From Pseudomonas linyingensis (lineage in GTDB: Bacteria; Pseudomonadota; Gammaproteobacteria; Pseudomonadales; Pseudomonadaceae), in the NCBI RefSeq assembly GCF_900109175.1, contig NZ_FNZE01000021.1:1-62738 (forward strand): a stretch of 62,738 bases of DNA, written 5' to 3'. The position numbers were made by a program, and so were the translations under genes. Each line of letters opens with the position of its first letter. Position 1 is the stretch's first letter. Below, piece after piece: positions 1 through 9,079 of the stretch. The notes under the pieces are model-generated. The model ran no database searches. It saw only the letters and a list, made by a program, of their open reading frames with translations, and was not told the origin of the DNA.

Positions 1-569
1 TTGCGCAGGCTGGTGGCGCGCATCTGGCCGCCCTGCAGGGTCAGCCCGGCGATTTCCTGGGAGACGATGCTGGCGCCACTGTAGGTCGGCGGCAGCAGGC
101 GGATGTCGGAGAAGGTCAGCACCGGCAGGTTGGGCTGCAGCTCGCCGATCTTCAGCTCGGTCTTGGAGACCCTGACCTTGAGCGCCGCCCCGGCACGGCT
201 GTAGTCGTCGGGCGCCTCGTCACCGAATGCCCCCGGCAGCAGGCCGGTACCGGCGCGATCCGCGCTGCTGTCCAGCTTGATGCCGAGCAGGCCGATGGCG
301 TCGACGCCGAAGCCGACCGGGCCCGGGGTGTAGCCGGACTTGAAGTTGAGGATGAAGCCCTGGGCCCACTCTTCCTGCTTGGACTGGGCCGTCGCGGGAA
401 CGTCGCGGAAGTCGCGGCTGAAGTAGTAGTTGCGCGCGGTCAGGGTCGCCGTGGCGTCCTGGAAGAAGCCACTGTCGGCGACTTCGGCCTGGGCACAGGT
501 CGCCACCAGTACGGAGCAGGCGACGAGGGAAAGTCCGCTGCGGGCAGCGAGACGACGGGTAATTGTCAT
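1..569 (-). CDS. OprD-family outer-membrane porin, 3' part outside the window
   Basis: The open frame begins at an ATG, runs 189 codons and is cut by the window edge. The first 28 or so residues form a signal peptide ending near CAQA. The mature start ([20 protein letters not shown]) and the following [18 protein letters not shown] are typical of OprD-family 16- or 18-strand substrate-specific porins. It resembles the opdH porin of this same window over its whole visible length. It is the last visible gene of the 3-hydroxybenzoate/gentisate cluster, 124 nt after the hydroxylase, so I infer it takes up an aromatic acid. The family is clear; the substrate is inferred from neighbours. Confidence 0.88.
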   Translation of the reverse strand, partial: MTITRRLAARSGLSLVACSVLVATCAQAEVADSGFFQDATATLTARNYYFSRDFRDVPATAQSKQEEWAQGFILNFKSGYTPGPVGFGVDAIGLLGIKLDSSADRAGTGLLPGAFGDEAPDDYSRAGAALKVRVSKTELKIGELQPNLPVLTFSDIRLLPPTYSGASIVSQEIAGLTLQGGQMRATSLR

Positions 570-693
570 TGTTATAACCCTGGTTTTTTCGATGTTCGAA
601 AGCCCCCGGGCGGGCCGCAAACCCAGTCCCGGGGACTCTGCCGGCGGGGTTGCCGAGGGCTCCGCCAGGCCAGCGGAGCCCTCGGCTGCACCG

Positions 694-1899
694 TTACCTA
701 GCTCCGTTCAGGCAGTTGTCGATGTTCCAGCCGTACAGCCACTGCATGGCGTCGTAGAACTGCTCCTGGCTGCGGCCCTGCCAGAGCTGGTTGCGCACCT
801 GCCGCTCGACGCCCTTGGCGTGGTAGAGGCGGCCCATCTCGCGGGCCGACCAGACCACCCGGGCGGTACGCGGGATGCGCACCGACTCGTACAGGCGGAA
901 GGCGGCCTGCAGGTCGTTGCCGCAGGTCTTGATCGCCTGGCCGAGGGTCACCGCATCCTCCAGAGCCATGCAGGCACCCTGGGCCAGGTACTGGGTCATC
1001 GGGTGGGCGGCATCGCCGAGGATGGTCGCGCAGCCCTGGCCCCACTGCTCCACCGGCTCGCGGTCGGCGGTGGCCCAGCGCCGCCAGGAGGTCGGACGGT
1101 CGAGCATCCGCCGCGGGCGCTCGTGGATGCCCTCGAAGTAGGACAGCACTTCCTCCTTGCTGCCGTCGGTTACCCCCCACTCTTCCTGGTTGCGGCTGTG
1201 GAAGGTCACCACCAGGTTGTACTGCTTACCGCCGCGCAGCGGGTAGTGCACCAGGTGGCAGCGCGGGCCGGCCCACAGCACCGGGGCGTTGATGCGCAGG
1301 TCCTCGGGCATGTCCTCGACGTCGACCACGGCGCGGTAGACCACGTGGCCGGTGACGCGTGGCGGATCGCCGATCAGCTGCTGACGCACCACCGAGCGCA
1401 CGCCGTCGGCGCCGATCACCGCATCAGCCTCGTAGGAGTTGCCGTTGCTGTCGGTCAGTACCACGCCGTTGTCGTGCAGCTCCATCTTCTCGATGCGCGT
1501 CGAGGTCTTGAAGCTGACTAGCGGGTTCTTTTCCACCGCCTCGAGGATCGACAGGTGGATGTCGGCGCGGTGGATCACACCGTAGGGGTTGCCGAAGCGC
1601 TGGCGGAAGGCCTCGCCCACCTCGATGCGGCCGACCTGGCTGCCGTCGACAGCGTCCATCATGGTCAGGTGGTCGGTGAACACCGAGCGGTTGCGCGCAG
1701 CCTCGCCGGCGCCGAGGGCGTCAAGCGCCGAGTAGGCATTCGGGCCGAGCTGGATGCCGGCGCCGATCTCGCCGATCTCCGCGGCCTGCTCCAGCAGCAG
1801 CACGCGGATGCCCTGCTGGGTCAGCGCCTGGGCAGCGGCCAGACCGCCGATGCCGCCACCGATGATGATCACCGATTGTTGTTTTTGTTGTGCACTCAT
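694..1899 (-). CDS. nagX: 3-hydroxybenzoate 6-hydroxylase (FAD monooxygenase)
   Basis: Predicted 401-residue class A flavoprotein monooxygenase using NAD(P)H and O2 to convert 3-hydroxybenzoate to gentisate. Visible motifs are the N-terminal dinucleotide site GGGIGG (about residues 14-19), GADGVRS in the middle, and the second FAD motif [20 protein letters not shown]. Salicylate hydroxylases share this fold. The 3-hydroxybenzoate call rests on the adjacent gentisate dioxygenase, maleylpyruvate isomerase and fumarylpyruvate hydrolase, since salicylate 1-hydroxylase would give catechol instead. The start was set at the ATG followed by SAQQKQQ; upstream codons read into the neighbouring gene's 3' end. 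Codons 3-8 are a run of CAA/AAA that forms an Hfq/Crc-type motif. Confidence 0.85.
   Translation of the reverse strand: MSAQQKQQSVIIIGGGIGGLAAAQALTQQGIRVLLLEQAAEIGEIGAGIQLGPNAYSALDALGAGEAARNRSVFTDHLTMMDAVDGSQVGRIEVGEAFRQRFGNPYGVIHRADIHLSILEAVEKNPLVSFKTSTRIEKMELHDNGVVLTDSNGNSYEADAVIGADGVRSVVRQQLIGDPPRVTGHVVYRAVVDVEDMPEDLRINAPVLWAGPRCHLVHYPLRGGKQYNLVVTFHSRNQEEWGVTDGSKEEVLSYFEGIHERPRRMLDRPTSWRRWATADREPVEQWGQGCATILGDAAHPMTQYLAQGACMALEDAVTLGQAIKTCGNDLQAAFRLYESVRIPRTARVVWSAREMGRLYHAKGVERQVRNQLWQGRSQEQFYDAMQWLYGWNIDNCLNGAR
1876..1891 (-). promoter_or_regulatory. Candidate Hfq/Crc CA-motif inside the hydroxylase start region
   Basis: The 16-nt ACAACAAAAACAACAA lies 6 nt after the start codon and contains overlapping AANAANAA matches, the RNA motif bound by Hfq with Crc in Pseudomonas to block translation of catabolic mRNAs. 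It encodes the otherwise odd peptide QQKQQ. Function is inferred from motif and position only. Confidence 0.5.
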
Positions 1900-1990
1900 G
1901 ACTGCCTGTTCTCCATCGTGGGAAATACGCCGCCCCGAACGGGTACGGGCGTGGCAAGGTCGCTTCACCGGCGCGAAGGCACCGGCGGCT

Positions 1991-2632
1991 TCAAGCAATG
2001 AAGTCGGGTTGCTGCGCCGGGGCGGCGGCCTGGAAGGCCGGCTGCGCCAGGCAGTGGCGGTACACCGCCATGACCCGCGGATAGGGCGCCAGATCGCAGC
2101 CCATGCGCTGGGCATTGGCCACCTGCGGCACCAGGCAGCAGTCGGCCAGGCTCGGTTGCGCGCCGAAGCAGTAGGGAGCACTGCCATGGCGTTGCAGCAG
2201 TTCCTCGACTGCAGCCAGGCCCTCGGCCACCCAGTGGCCGTACCAGGCGTCCTTCTGCGCGGCGCTCACGTCCAGTTCGCGCTGCAGGTAGTTGAGCACC
2301 CGCACGTTGTTGACCGGGTGGATGTCGCAGGCGATCAGGTTGGCGATCTCCAGCACGCGCATCCGCACCAGTGGCTCGGCCGGCAGCAGACGAGGCGCCG
2401 GCTGCACGGCGTCGAGGTAGTCGATGATCGCCAGCGACTGGCTGAGCAGCTCGCCGTCGTCGGTCACCAGCACCGGCACGCCGGCTGCCGGATTCAGCTC
2501 GCGGTGCGCGGCCGAGCGCTGCTCGCCGCTGCGCAGGTTGACCCCCTGACAGGCGTAATCGAGACCCTTGAGGGCCAGGGCGATGCGCACCCGGTAGGAG
2601 GTCGAACTGTTGAAGAAACTGTAGAGCTGCAC
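1991..2632 (-). CDS. nagL: Maleylpyruvate isomerase (zeta-class GST, glutathione-dependent)
   Basis: Predicted 213-residue glutathione S-transferase fold enzyme that isomerises maleylpyruvate, the gentisate ring-cleavage product, to fumarylpyruvate. The N-terminal thioredoxin-like part has the SSTSYRVRIALALKGL segment typical of the zeta/maleylacetoacetate isomerase group, with the glutathione-binding serines; the helical C-terminal half follows. I chose the GTG giving MQLYSFFNSS because AGGAG sits about 8 nt upstream and the length matches NagL-type proteins; a TTG 21 nt upstream is less likely. It follows the hydrolase gene after a 162-nt gap holding hairpins and precedes the hydroxylase by 91 nt. 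Confidence 0.87.
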   Translation of the reverse strand: MQLYSFFNSSTSYRVRIALALKGLDYACQGVNLRSGEQRSAAHRELNPAAGVPVLVTDDGELLSQSLAIIDYLDAVQPAPRLLPAEPLVRMRVLEIANLIACDIHPVNNVRVLNYLQRELDVSAAQKDAWYGHWVAEGLAAVEELLQRHGSAPYCFGAQPSLADCCLVPQVANAQRMGCDLAPYPRVMAVYRHCLAQPAFQAAAPAQQPDFIA

Positions 2633-2641
2633 GAAATGCAC

Positions 2642-2794
2642 TCCTGCTTGCAAAGGCCCACCTCGGCCACCATGGTAAAACCGCCGCGCCAGCCACGCGC
2701 TGCCAGCGTTTCGCTGGCGCAGCCTCCCCCTTGGGCGAGCGCAAGGCGGTCGCCCGGAAGAAAAGTGTTGGTCCCGTGGGTGGTGCCTGAACGC
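2642..2794. repeat. Intercistronic hairpins inside the gentisate cluster
   Basis: The gap between the hydrolase and isomerase genes holds an imperfect palindrome at about 2699-2723 (arms around GCTGCCAGCG and CGCTGGCGCAG with a TTT loop) and a second pair GGGCGA/TCGCCC at about 2733-2755. Gap length and paired arms resemble REP-type intercistronic elements that stabilise or attenuate mRNA. No coding frame with family features was seen here. Confidence 0.4.
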
Positions 2795-3493
2795 TTAGAT
2801 GACGCGCGCCTGGATCTCGCCCAGCCCGTCGACGCCGCCGACCATCAGGTCGCCCTTGACCACCGGGCCGACGCCTTCGGGGGTGCCGGTCATGATCAGG
2901 TCGCCCGGCTGCAGCTCGAAGAAGCGCGACAGGTAGGCGATGGTTTCCGGCACCGACCAGATCAGCTTGTCGATGTCGCTGCGCTGCTTGTCGCTGCCAT
3001 TGACCTGCAGCCAGATGCCGGCCTGCTGGGGGTGGCCGACGTCGCTCGCCGGATACAGCGGGCCGATCGGCGCCGAGCGGTCGAAGGCCTTGCCCAGCTC
3101 CCACGGACGGCCCATCTCGCGCATCTGCATCTGGCGGTCGCGGCGGGTCATGTCCAGACCCACCGCGTAGCCCCAGACGTGCTCGTTGGCCTGCTCCTGG
3201 GGGATGTCGCGGCCGCCCTTGCCGATGGCCACCACCAGCTCGATCTCGTAGTGGTAGTTGCTGGTTTCCACCGGATAGTCCAGTTCCAGTACCTGGCCCT
3301 TGGCCACCGGCACCACGGCGTCGGCCGGCTTGCAGAAGAAGAACGGCGGCTCGCGGTCCGGATCGAAGCCCATCTCGCGGGCATGGGCGGCATAGTTGCG
3401 GCCCACGCAGTAGACGCGGCGTACCGGGAACTGCTGGTCGCTGCCGGCGACCGGCAGGCTGGCCTGTGCCGGCGGTTGGATCACATAGGTCAT
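2795..3493 (-). CDS. nagK: Fumarylpyruvate hydrolase (FAH family)
   Basis: Predicted 232-residue member of the fumarylacetoacetate hydrolase family that splits fumarylpyruvate to fumarate and pyruvate, the last step of the gentisate route. Family blocks are visible in order: [25 protein letters not shown], the acidic metal ligands in [14 protein letters not shown], and the C-terminal [15 protein letters not shown]. The ATG giving MTYVIQPP was chosen because GGAG lies about 6 nt upstream; an ATG four codons earlier lacks this spacing. It starts 15 nt after the dioxygenase stop, so the two are almost surely co-transcribed. Confidence 0.9.
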   Translation of the reverse strand: MTYVIQPPAQASLPVAGSDQQFPVRRVYCVGRNYAAHAREMGFDPDREPPFFFCKPADAVVPVAKGQVLELDYPVETSNYHYEIELVVAIGKGGRDIPQEQANEHVWGYAVGLDMTRRDRQMQMREMGRPWELGKAFDRSAPIGPLYPASDVGHPQQAGIWLQVNGSDKQRSDIDKLIWSVPETIAYLSRFFELQPGDLIMTGTPEGVGPVVKGDLMVGGVDGLGEIQARVI

Positions 3494-3508
3494 CGTCGAC
3501 TCCAAAAG

Positions 3509-4564
3509 TCAGTGGTTTTCGCGCGATTCGCGCAGGATGCCGAGCGCTTCCTGAACCGGACGGTCGGAGTAGCTGAACAGCACGCAATCCTCGTCCGCCT
3601 GGAAGCTCACCGGCGCCCAGGTCGGCACGACAAAGATGTCCTTGGCCTCGAATTCGAAGCGCTGCTCGCCCACCTGCACGCTGCCCTTGCCCTCCACCAC
3701 GGAGAACACGCTGGCGTCGGTGCTGCGGTAGGTCTGGCCGCGGAAGCCCTTGGGCAGCAGCTGCATGAAGGTGGCGATGGTCGGCATCGGCCAGCCGCCG
3801 GTGACCGGGTTGACGTAGCGCAACTTGACGCCGTCCCAGGCATCCACCTCGTCCTGGCGCAGCAGGGTTTCCAGCGCCTCGCGGGTGCGCGCATAGGGGT
3901 AGCTGAAGATCGGCGAGGTCAGCCCCTTGGGCTGGTGACGCAGCGGCAGCATGTTGTTGCCGAAGCGGGCGAAGCTGTTGCCCTCCGGGCGGGTCAGCGG
4001 CTGCTCGGCCTGCGGGTAGTTCTCGGCGAAGGTGGCGCCGAAGAAACGCACCATCGGGATGTCCAGGCCATCCAGCCAGACCACCGGCTCGCCGCCTTCG
4101 GCCTCGACCGGGTTGCCGTGGTCGTGCCAGGTCCAGGACGGGGTGATGATGAAGTCACCCGGCGCCATGGTGGCGCGCTCGCCGTCCACCGCGGTGTAGG
4201 CGCCGCGGCCCTCGACCACGAAGCGCAGGGCCGACTGGCTGTGGCGGTGGCTGGGGGCGATCTCGCCCGGCATGATCAGCTGCAGGCCGGCGTACAGGGT
4301 GTTGGTAATGGCGGCCTGGCCGCGGATCGCCGGGTTCTCCAGCACCAGCACGCGGCGGATGGCCTCCTCGGCGGTGATCAGCTCGCCAGCTTCCATCAGG
4401 CTCGGGCGCAGGGCTTTGTAGGACCAGTGCGCCGGTACGCAGCCGCCGGTCGGCTCCAGCGGAACCAGGTTGTGCAACTGCTCCCACAGCGGGAACAGGT
4501 CCTGGGTGTCGATGCGGCGGTAGAAGTCCGCCCGGGCTGCGCTGATATTGTCTTTGTTATGCAT
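3509..4564 (-). CDS. nagI: Gentisate 1,2-dioxygenase
   Basis: Predicted 351-residue bicupin Fe(II) dioxygenase that opens gentisate between C1 and C2 to give maleylpyruvate. The first cupin has the metal motif [16 protein letters not shown] (near residues 104-119) and TWHDHGN; the second cupin follows in the C-terminal half ([19 protein letters not shown]). Length and motifs fit the family well. It is the promoter-proximal gene of the cluster, read away from a divergent LysR gene with 177 bp between them. Its first codons (CATAACAAAGACAAT) are also A-rich but match the Crc motif only imperfectly. Confidence 0.93.
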   Translation of the reverse strand: MHNKDNISAARADFYRRIDTQDLFPLWEQLHNLVPLEPTGGCVPAHWSYKALRPSLMEAGELITAEEAIRRVLVLENPAIRGQAAITNTLYAGLQLIMPGEIAPSHRHSQSALRFVVEGRGAYTAVDGERATMAPGDFIITPSWTWHDHGNPVEAEGGEPVVWLDGLDIPMVRFFGATFAENYPQAEQPLTRPEGNSFARFGNNMLPLRHQPKGLTSPIFSYPYARTREALETLLRQDEVDAWDGVKLRYVNPVTGGWPMPTIATFMQLLPKGFRGQTYRSTDASVFSVVEGKGSVQVGEQRFEFEAKDIFVVPTWAPVSFQADEDCVLFSYSDRPVQEALGILRESRENH

Positions 4565-4719
4565 TCCCTATCACCTTGGGCAAATCGAAGAACGCGCTTC
4601 GGGTCACGCCGCGAAGCAGCACCTGCCGAGAAACCGGGCGACTGTTGTGCCGGCCTCGTCCATGGCCTGATTATTCGCCGCCAAGCCATACTGGAATAAT
4701 GATATTTTGAGATGCCCCC

Positions 4720-4735
4720 ATACACTTAAAGGTAT
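4720..4735. promoter_or_regulatory. Palindrome between gentisate cluster and LysR gene
   Basis: The sequence is ATAC-NN-TTAA-NN-GTAT, an interrupted palindrome ending 6 nt before the GTG start of the divergent LysR gene. Location and symmetry suit an operator for that regulator. It does not give the exact T-N11-A spacing on every reading, so this is only a candidate. Confidence 0.4.
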
Positions 4736-4741
4736 ACGTCA

Positions 4742-5692
4742 GTGATCGACTGGAGCCGCCGCCTGCGCCTGCGTCACCTGCATCTGCTGGTCAGCCTGGC
4801 CGAAACCGGCAGCCTCAGCGACACCGCGCGCATCGCCCACACCACCCAGCCGGGGCTGTCGAAATGGCTCAAGGAGCTGGAGGAGGATGTCGGCGCCGCG
4901 CTGTTCGAGCGCCACGCCCGCGGCCTGAAGCCCACCGCCCACGGCCAGCTGCTGCTTGGCCACGCCCGGCGCATCCTCAGCGAGATGGCCCGCGCCCAGC
5001 ACAACCTGGAGGTGCTGCAGGAGGGCGACTCGCGCAGCGTGGCGCTGGGAACCTCGCCAGCCGCCGCGCCCAGCCTGGTTCCGGATGCCATCACCTACTT
5101 CCTGCGCCGCCATCCGCGGGCGCGGGTGCAGCTGCAGGAAAGCACCATGAACCCCCTGCTCGACAAGCTCGAGCAGGGCCAGCTGGACGTGGTGGTCGGC
5201 CGCCTGGACAACTACCAGCCACGCGCCAGCCTGTGCAGCGAGCGGCTGCACAGCGAGCCGATGCGCGTGGTGGCCCGCCCCGGCCACCCGCTGAGCGGCC
5301 GCCGCGAGCTGGACTGGGAGGACCTGTACGCCCACGACTGGCTGATCTGGCCGGAAGGCACGCCGATCCGTTCGCGCCTGGACACCGCGCTGGCCAATGC
5401 CGGCCTCAAACCCCTGCCCTGCCGGGTCGAGTCGTCCTCGCTGATGGCCAACCTGTGGCTGCTGCAGAACAGCGACATGCTCTCGGTCGCCTCCGGACGG
5501 GTCGCCGAACACTTCATCGCCCGCGGCCTGCTTGCGCCGCTGAACTTCGAACTGGACGCCGAAGGTTCGATCGGCATGTGCTGGCGCGACGAGCCGCTGC
5601 AGGACAGCTCCACCCTGGAACTGCTCGATTGCCTGCGCCTGGCGGCGAGCACACCGATCCGCGAGTTGCAGGCGGTGCGGCCTCTAGACTGA
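4742..5692 (+). CDS. LysR-type regulator, probable activator of the gentisate cluster
   Basis: Predicted 316-residue LysR-family protein: N-terminal winged helix-turn-helix (residues about 8-67, with SLSDTARIAHTTQPGLSKWL) and a C-terminal co-inducer domain of periplasmic-binding fold. The GTG start is supported by AAAGG about 8 nt upstream. It is divergent from the gentisate dioxygenase, the usual layout of a pathway regulator, so 3-hydroxybenzoate or gentisate is the likely inducer (inference). The sequence identifies the family but not the effector. The 234 nt after it show no gene or clear signal. Confidence 0.88.
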   Translation: MIDWSRRLRLRHLHLLVSLAETGSLSDTARIAHTTQPGLSKWLKELEEDVGAALFERHARGLKPTAHGQLLLGHARRILSEMARAQHNLEVLQEGDSRSVALGTSPAAAPSLVPDAITYFLRRHPRARVQLQESTMNPLLDKLEQGQLDVVVGRLDNYQPRASLCSERLHSEPMRVVARPGHPLSGRRELDWEDLYAHDWLIWPEGTPIRSRLDTALANAGLKPLPCRVESSSLMANLWLLQNSDMLSVASGRVAEHFIARGLLAPLNFELDAEGSIGMCWRDEPLQDSSTLELLDCLRLAASTPIRELQAVRPLD

Positions 5693-5926
5693 GGGCACGG
5701 CGGGGAGTACGCGCCAGCCCGGCAGCAGCCACAGAAAGACCGAACAAGGCATTCCGCTCGTCCAGCCAGTCGAAGGCGCTTGGCGATACTCCGTACGGAC
5801 AAACCGGACCGACTGCAACAATCCGACGAACAGCGGCCGGCATGATATCGCTGTGTGGCGCGGCTCGCAGGCAGCCGCTGACGAATAAGGCTAAGCTGTT
5901 GCCTGTACACGATAAAAACCTATTTC

Positions 5927-8900
5927 ATGGACAGAACCGCCATGGGTGCCCCCGAGCAGTCTTCATCCGTCGTCGAAGCGGTGGTTTCTCCCGAGCGATA
6001 CAAGTCTACGACGGCAAGCAAACGCCGCATCTGGTGGGTCCGTGGGGGCTTTTCCCTGGCGCTGCTGGCCGCGGCGGTGGCTGTCGGCATGCTGGCCGCC
6101 CGCGAGGCGCAGACCTCCGAATGGCAGTCGCGTCTGCTCAGCGACTGGTCGGCCAAGCTGAAATTTCGCATCGAGCCCGGCCCCAGCGATGCCATCCGCT
6201 ATCCGCAGCACGGACCGTTCGACCAGCGCCTGGGCTATGTCGGCCTCCCGGAGTTCATCGACAAGCTCAAGGCCCAGGGCTTCGAGGTCGAACGCCAGGT
6301 ACGCTTTTCCCCGCCGTTGCTCGAGTACACCGGTTACGGCCTGAATCCGCCCTACCGGGAAAAAACCCTCGCCGGCCTGGATATCAGCGACTGCCGTGGC
6401 ACCTCGATGTTCAACTTCCGCCACCCGCAGCGCCATTACGGCACCTTCGCCGAGATTCCACCGCTGATGGTGGCGAGCCTGCTGTTCATTGAGAACCGTC
6501 ATCTGCTCGACACCGAGCAGGTGACGCAGAACCCGGCCGTGGACTGGCCGCGCTTCCTCGTAGCCGCCTGGACCCAGTTGGCCAGCAAGCTGAACGCCGA
6601 TACCGACTCGGCCGGTGGCAGCACCCTGGCCACCCAGATCGAGAAGTTCCGCCACTCGCTGGAGGGGCGCACGATCAACGCGCCTGAGAAGCTGCGGCAA
6701 ATGCTCTCGGCCAGCATCCGCGCCTACCACGAGGGCCGCGCGACCCTGCCCCTGCGCCAGAAGATCGTCCACGACTACATCAACAGCGTGCCGCTGTCCG
6801 CCGCCCCCGGCTACGGCGAGGTGCATGGCGTCGGTGACGGCCTGTGGGTATGGTTCGGCGCCGATTTCGCGCGGAGCAACCGGGCGCTGGCCGGCGGAGA
6901 GGGAATCAGCCTGGCCGAGCAGGGCCTGGCCTTGCGCCAGGTGCTGGCGCTGATGATCGCCCAGCGCCGCCCCTCCTGGTACCTGACCGGTGGCCGCGCC
7001 GAGCTGGCCGAACTGACCGACAGCCACCTGCGCGTGCTGGCCAGCGCCGGAGTGATCAGCGAGCCGCTGCGCGATGCCGCGCTGGCCCAGCAGCTGGCGT
7101 TCCGCAATCCGGCCACAGACCCGGCGCTGCCGCCGGTGGCCAGCGACAAGGGCATCAATGCCATCCGCACGCGCCTGGTGCGGCATCTGGGCATGCCGCT
7201 ATACGACCTCGACCGCCTGGATCTGTCGGTCGATGCCACCCTCAACCAGCCCCTGCAGCAGGCGGTCAGCGACTATCTGGCCAAGCTGGCCGACCCGGCG
7301 TTCGCCGAGCAGGTCGGCCTGTTCGGCGAGCGCCTGCTCAGCCCGCAACTGACCGGCGACGTGCGCTACAGCTTCACCCTGTTCGAGCGCGGCGCCAACG
7401 GCAACCGCGTGCGCGTGCAGACCGACACCACCGGCCAGCCGTTCGACATCAACGAGGGCAGCAAGCTGGAGCTGGGCTCCACCGCCAAGCTGCGGGTGCT
7501 GGCCACCTATCTGGAGATGGTCGCCGAGCTGCACCAGCGCCATGCCGGCAAGACCGTGGCCGAACTGCGCGCGCTGTATCACGCCACCAACGAGCGCGAC
7601 AACCTCAGTCGCTGGGCGCTCGACTACCTGCGGGTGATACCGCAGGCCAGTCTGGAGCAGATGCTCGACGCGGCCCTGGAGCGCAAGTATTCGGCCAGTC
7701 CCGGCGAGACCTTCTTCACCGGCGGCGGCGCACACACCTTCAACAACTTCCGCAAGGAAGACAACGGCCGCCGGGCGACCGTGCGCGAGTCGCTGCGCGA
7801 ATCTCTCAACCTGCCGTTCGTGCGCATCCTGCGCGACGTGGTGCGCTACAGCACCTACCAGATGCCCAACAGCGTGCAGATGCTCACCGACGACAAGGAC
7901 CCGCGCCGTCTCGAGTACCTGACCCGCTTCGCCGACAAGGAAGGCACGGTGTTCCTCCAGCGCTTCTGGCGCAAGTACCGCGACAAGGCTCCGCAGGAGA
8001 TGTTCGACAGCCTGCTCGAAGGCCTGCGCCTGAGTCAGTCGCGCCTGGCCGCCATCCATCGCTACCTCTACCCGGAGGCCAGCCTGGAGGAGTTCCGTCA
8101 GGTCATGGAAGCGCGCCTGGGCAAGAAACTGTTGCCGACGCCGAAGAAGCTCGAGGACTACTACTACCGTTACGGCCCGAACGCCTTCAACCTGCCGGAC
8201 CAGGGCTACATCGCCCGCGTGCACCCGCTGGAGCTGTGGCTGATCAGCTACCGCATGCAGAACCCGCAGGCCAAGTTCAGCGAGATGGTCGAGGCCAGCC
8301 GCGACGAGCGCCAGGAGGTCTACGGCTGGCTGTTCAAGAGCCGTCACCGCAGCGCCCGCGACAGCCGCATGCGCACCATGATCGAGGTCGAGGCCTTCAC
8401 CGACCTGCACCAGCGCTGGGCGCGCCTGGGCTTCCCCTTCGAGCACATGGTGCCGTCGCTGGCCAGCGCACTGGGCAGTTCGGGCGATCGCCCGGCGGCG
8501 CTGGCCGAACTGATGGGGATCATCATCAACAACGGCGTGCGCCTGCCCACCGTGCGCATCGACAACCTGCACTTCGCCCTCGGCACCCCCTACGAAACCC
8601 GCCTGCAGCGCGAGCGGACCCGCGGAGAGCGAGTGATGTTGCCCGAGGTCGCCACCGCCCTGCGCAGTGCGGTCGCCGACGTGGTGGAAAACGGCACCGC
8701 ACGCCGGCTCAAGGGCGTACTGAAGCAGGCCGACGGTCAGCCACTGGTGGTCGGCGGCAAGACCGGCACCGGCGACAACCGCATCGAAACGGTGACCCGC
8801 AGCGGCTGGGTGTCCAGCTCGACGGCACGCAACCGTACCGCCACCTTCGTGTTCTTCCTCGGCCCACGGCATTTCGGCACCCTCACCGCCTATGTCGCCG

Positions 8901-9076
8901 GCGAGCAGTCGGAGCGCTTCAGCTTCACCTCGGCGTTGCCGGTGCAGACGCTCAAGGGCATGATGCCGCTGCTGCAGCCCTACCTGCTGGCCGAGGCCAC
9001 CGCCTGCCAGCCGCCCGCGAAAGGAGCCCAGGCAGAGGCGCAGATGCATGCCTCGCTGAATCCGCACAAGGAATAA
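5927..9076 (+). CDS. Bifunctional penicillin-binding protein (GT51 transglycosylase + transpeptidase), divergent
   Basis: Predicted 1049-residue inner-membrane enzyme with one N-terminal membrane helix (about residues 37-57). A GT51-like domain follows, with IEN (E189, catalytic-Glu position) and GGSTLATQIEKF near residues 230-241. The penicillin-binding domain has S518-T-A-K521 (SxxK), S626-L-N (SxN) and K945-T-G-T. The canonical EDxxFxxHxG glycosyltransferase motif is altered (E-N-R-H-L), so glycosyltransferase activity is uncertain while the transpeptidase triad is intact. It is longer than ordinary PBP1A/1B and has a large insert between SxN and KTG. Three nt separate it from a gamma-glutamyltransferase gene. 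The start is the first ATG; another lies 15 nt downstream. Confidence 0.85.
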   Translation: MDRTAMGAPEQSSSVVEAVVSPERYKSTTASKRRIWWVRGGFSLALLAAAVAVGMLAAREAQTSEWQSRLLSDWSAKLKFRIEPGPSDAIRYPQHGPFDQRLGYVGLPEFIDKLKAQGFEVERQVRFSPPLLEYTGYGLNPPYREKTLAGLDISDCRGTSMFNFRHPQRHYGTFAEIPPLMVASLLFIENRHLLDTEQVTQNPAVDWPRFLVAAWTQLASKLNADTDSAGGSTLATQIEKFRHSLEGRTINAPEKLRQMLSASIRAYHEGRATLPLRQKIVHDYINSVPLSAAPGYGEVHGVGDGLWVWFGADFARSNRALAGGEGISLAEQGLALRQVLALMIAQRRPSWYLTGGRAELAELTDSHLRVLASAGVISEPLRDAALAQQLAFRNPATDPALPPVASDKGINAIRTRLVRHLGMPLYDLDRLDLSVDATLNQPLQQAVSDYLAKLADPAFAEQVGLFGERLLSPQLTGDVRYSFTLFERGANGNRVRVQTDTTGQPFDINEGSKLELGSTAKLRVLATYLEMVAELHQRHAGKTVAELRALYHATNERDNLSRWALDYLRVIPQASLEQMLDAALERKYSASPGETFFTGGGAHTFNNFRKEDNGRRATVRESLRESLNLPFVRILRDVVRYSTYQMPNSVQMLTDDKDPRRLEYLTRFADKEGTVFLQRFWRKYRDKAPQEMFDSLLEGLRLSQSRLAAIHRYLYPEASLEEFRQVMEARLGKKLLPTPKKLEDYYYRYGPNAFNLPDQGYIARVHPLELWLISYRMQNPQAKFSEMVEASRDERQEVYGWLFKSRHRSARDSRMRTMIEVEAFTDLHQRWARLGFPFEHMVPSLASALGSSGDRPAALAELMGIIINNGVRLPTVRIDNLHFALGTPYETRLQRERTRGERVMLPEVATALRSAVADVVENGTARRLKGVLKQADGQPLVVGGKTGTGDNRIETVTRSGWVSSSTARNRTATFVFFLGPRHFGTLTAYVAGEQSERFSFTSALPVQTLKGMMPLLQPYLLAEATACQPPAKGAQAEAQMHASLNPHKE

Positions 9077-9079
9077 GCC

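Noticed and set aside
1754-4699. A 981-codon open frame on the plus strand
   Set aside because: It is antisense to four clear gentisate-pathway genes; its protein is Arg/His/Ala/Leu-rich without domains, typical of the mirror frame of GC-rich genes.
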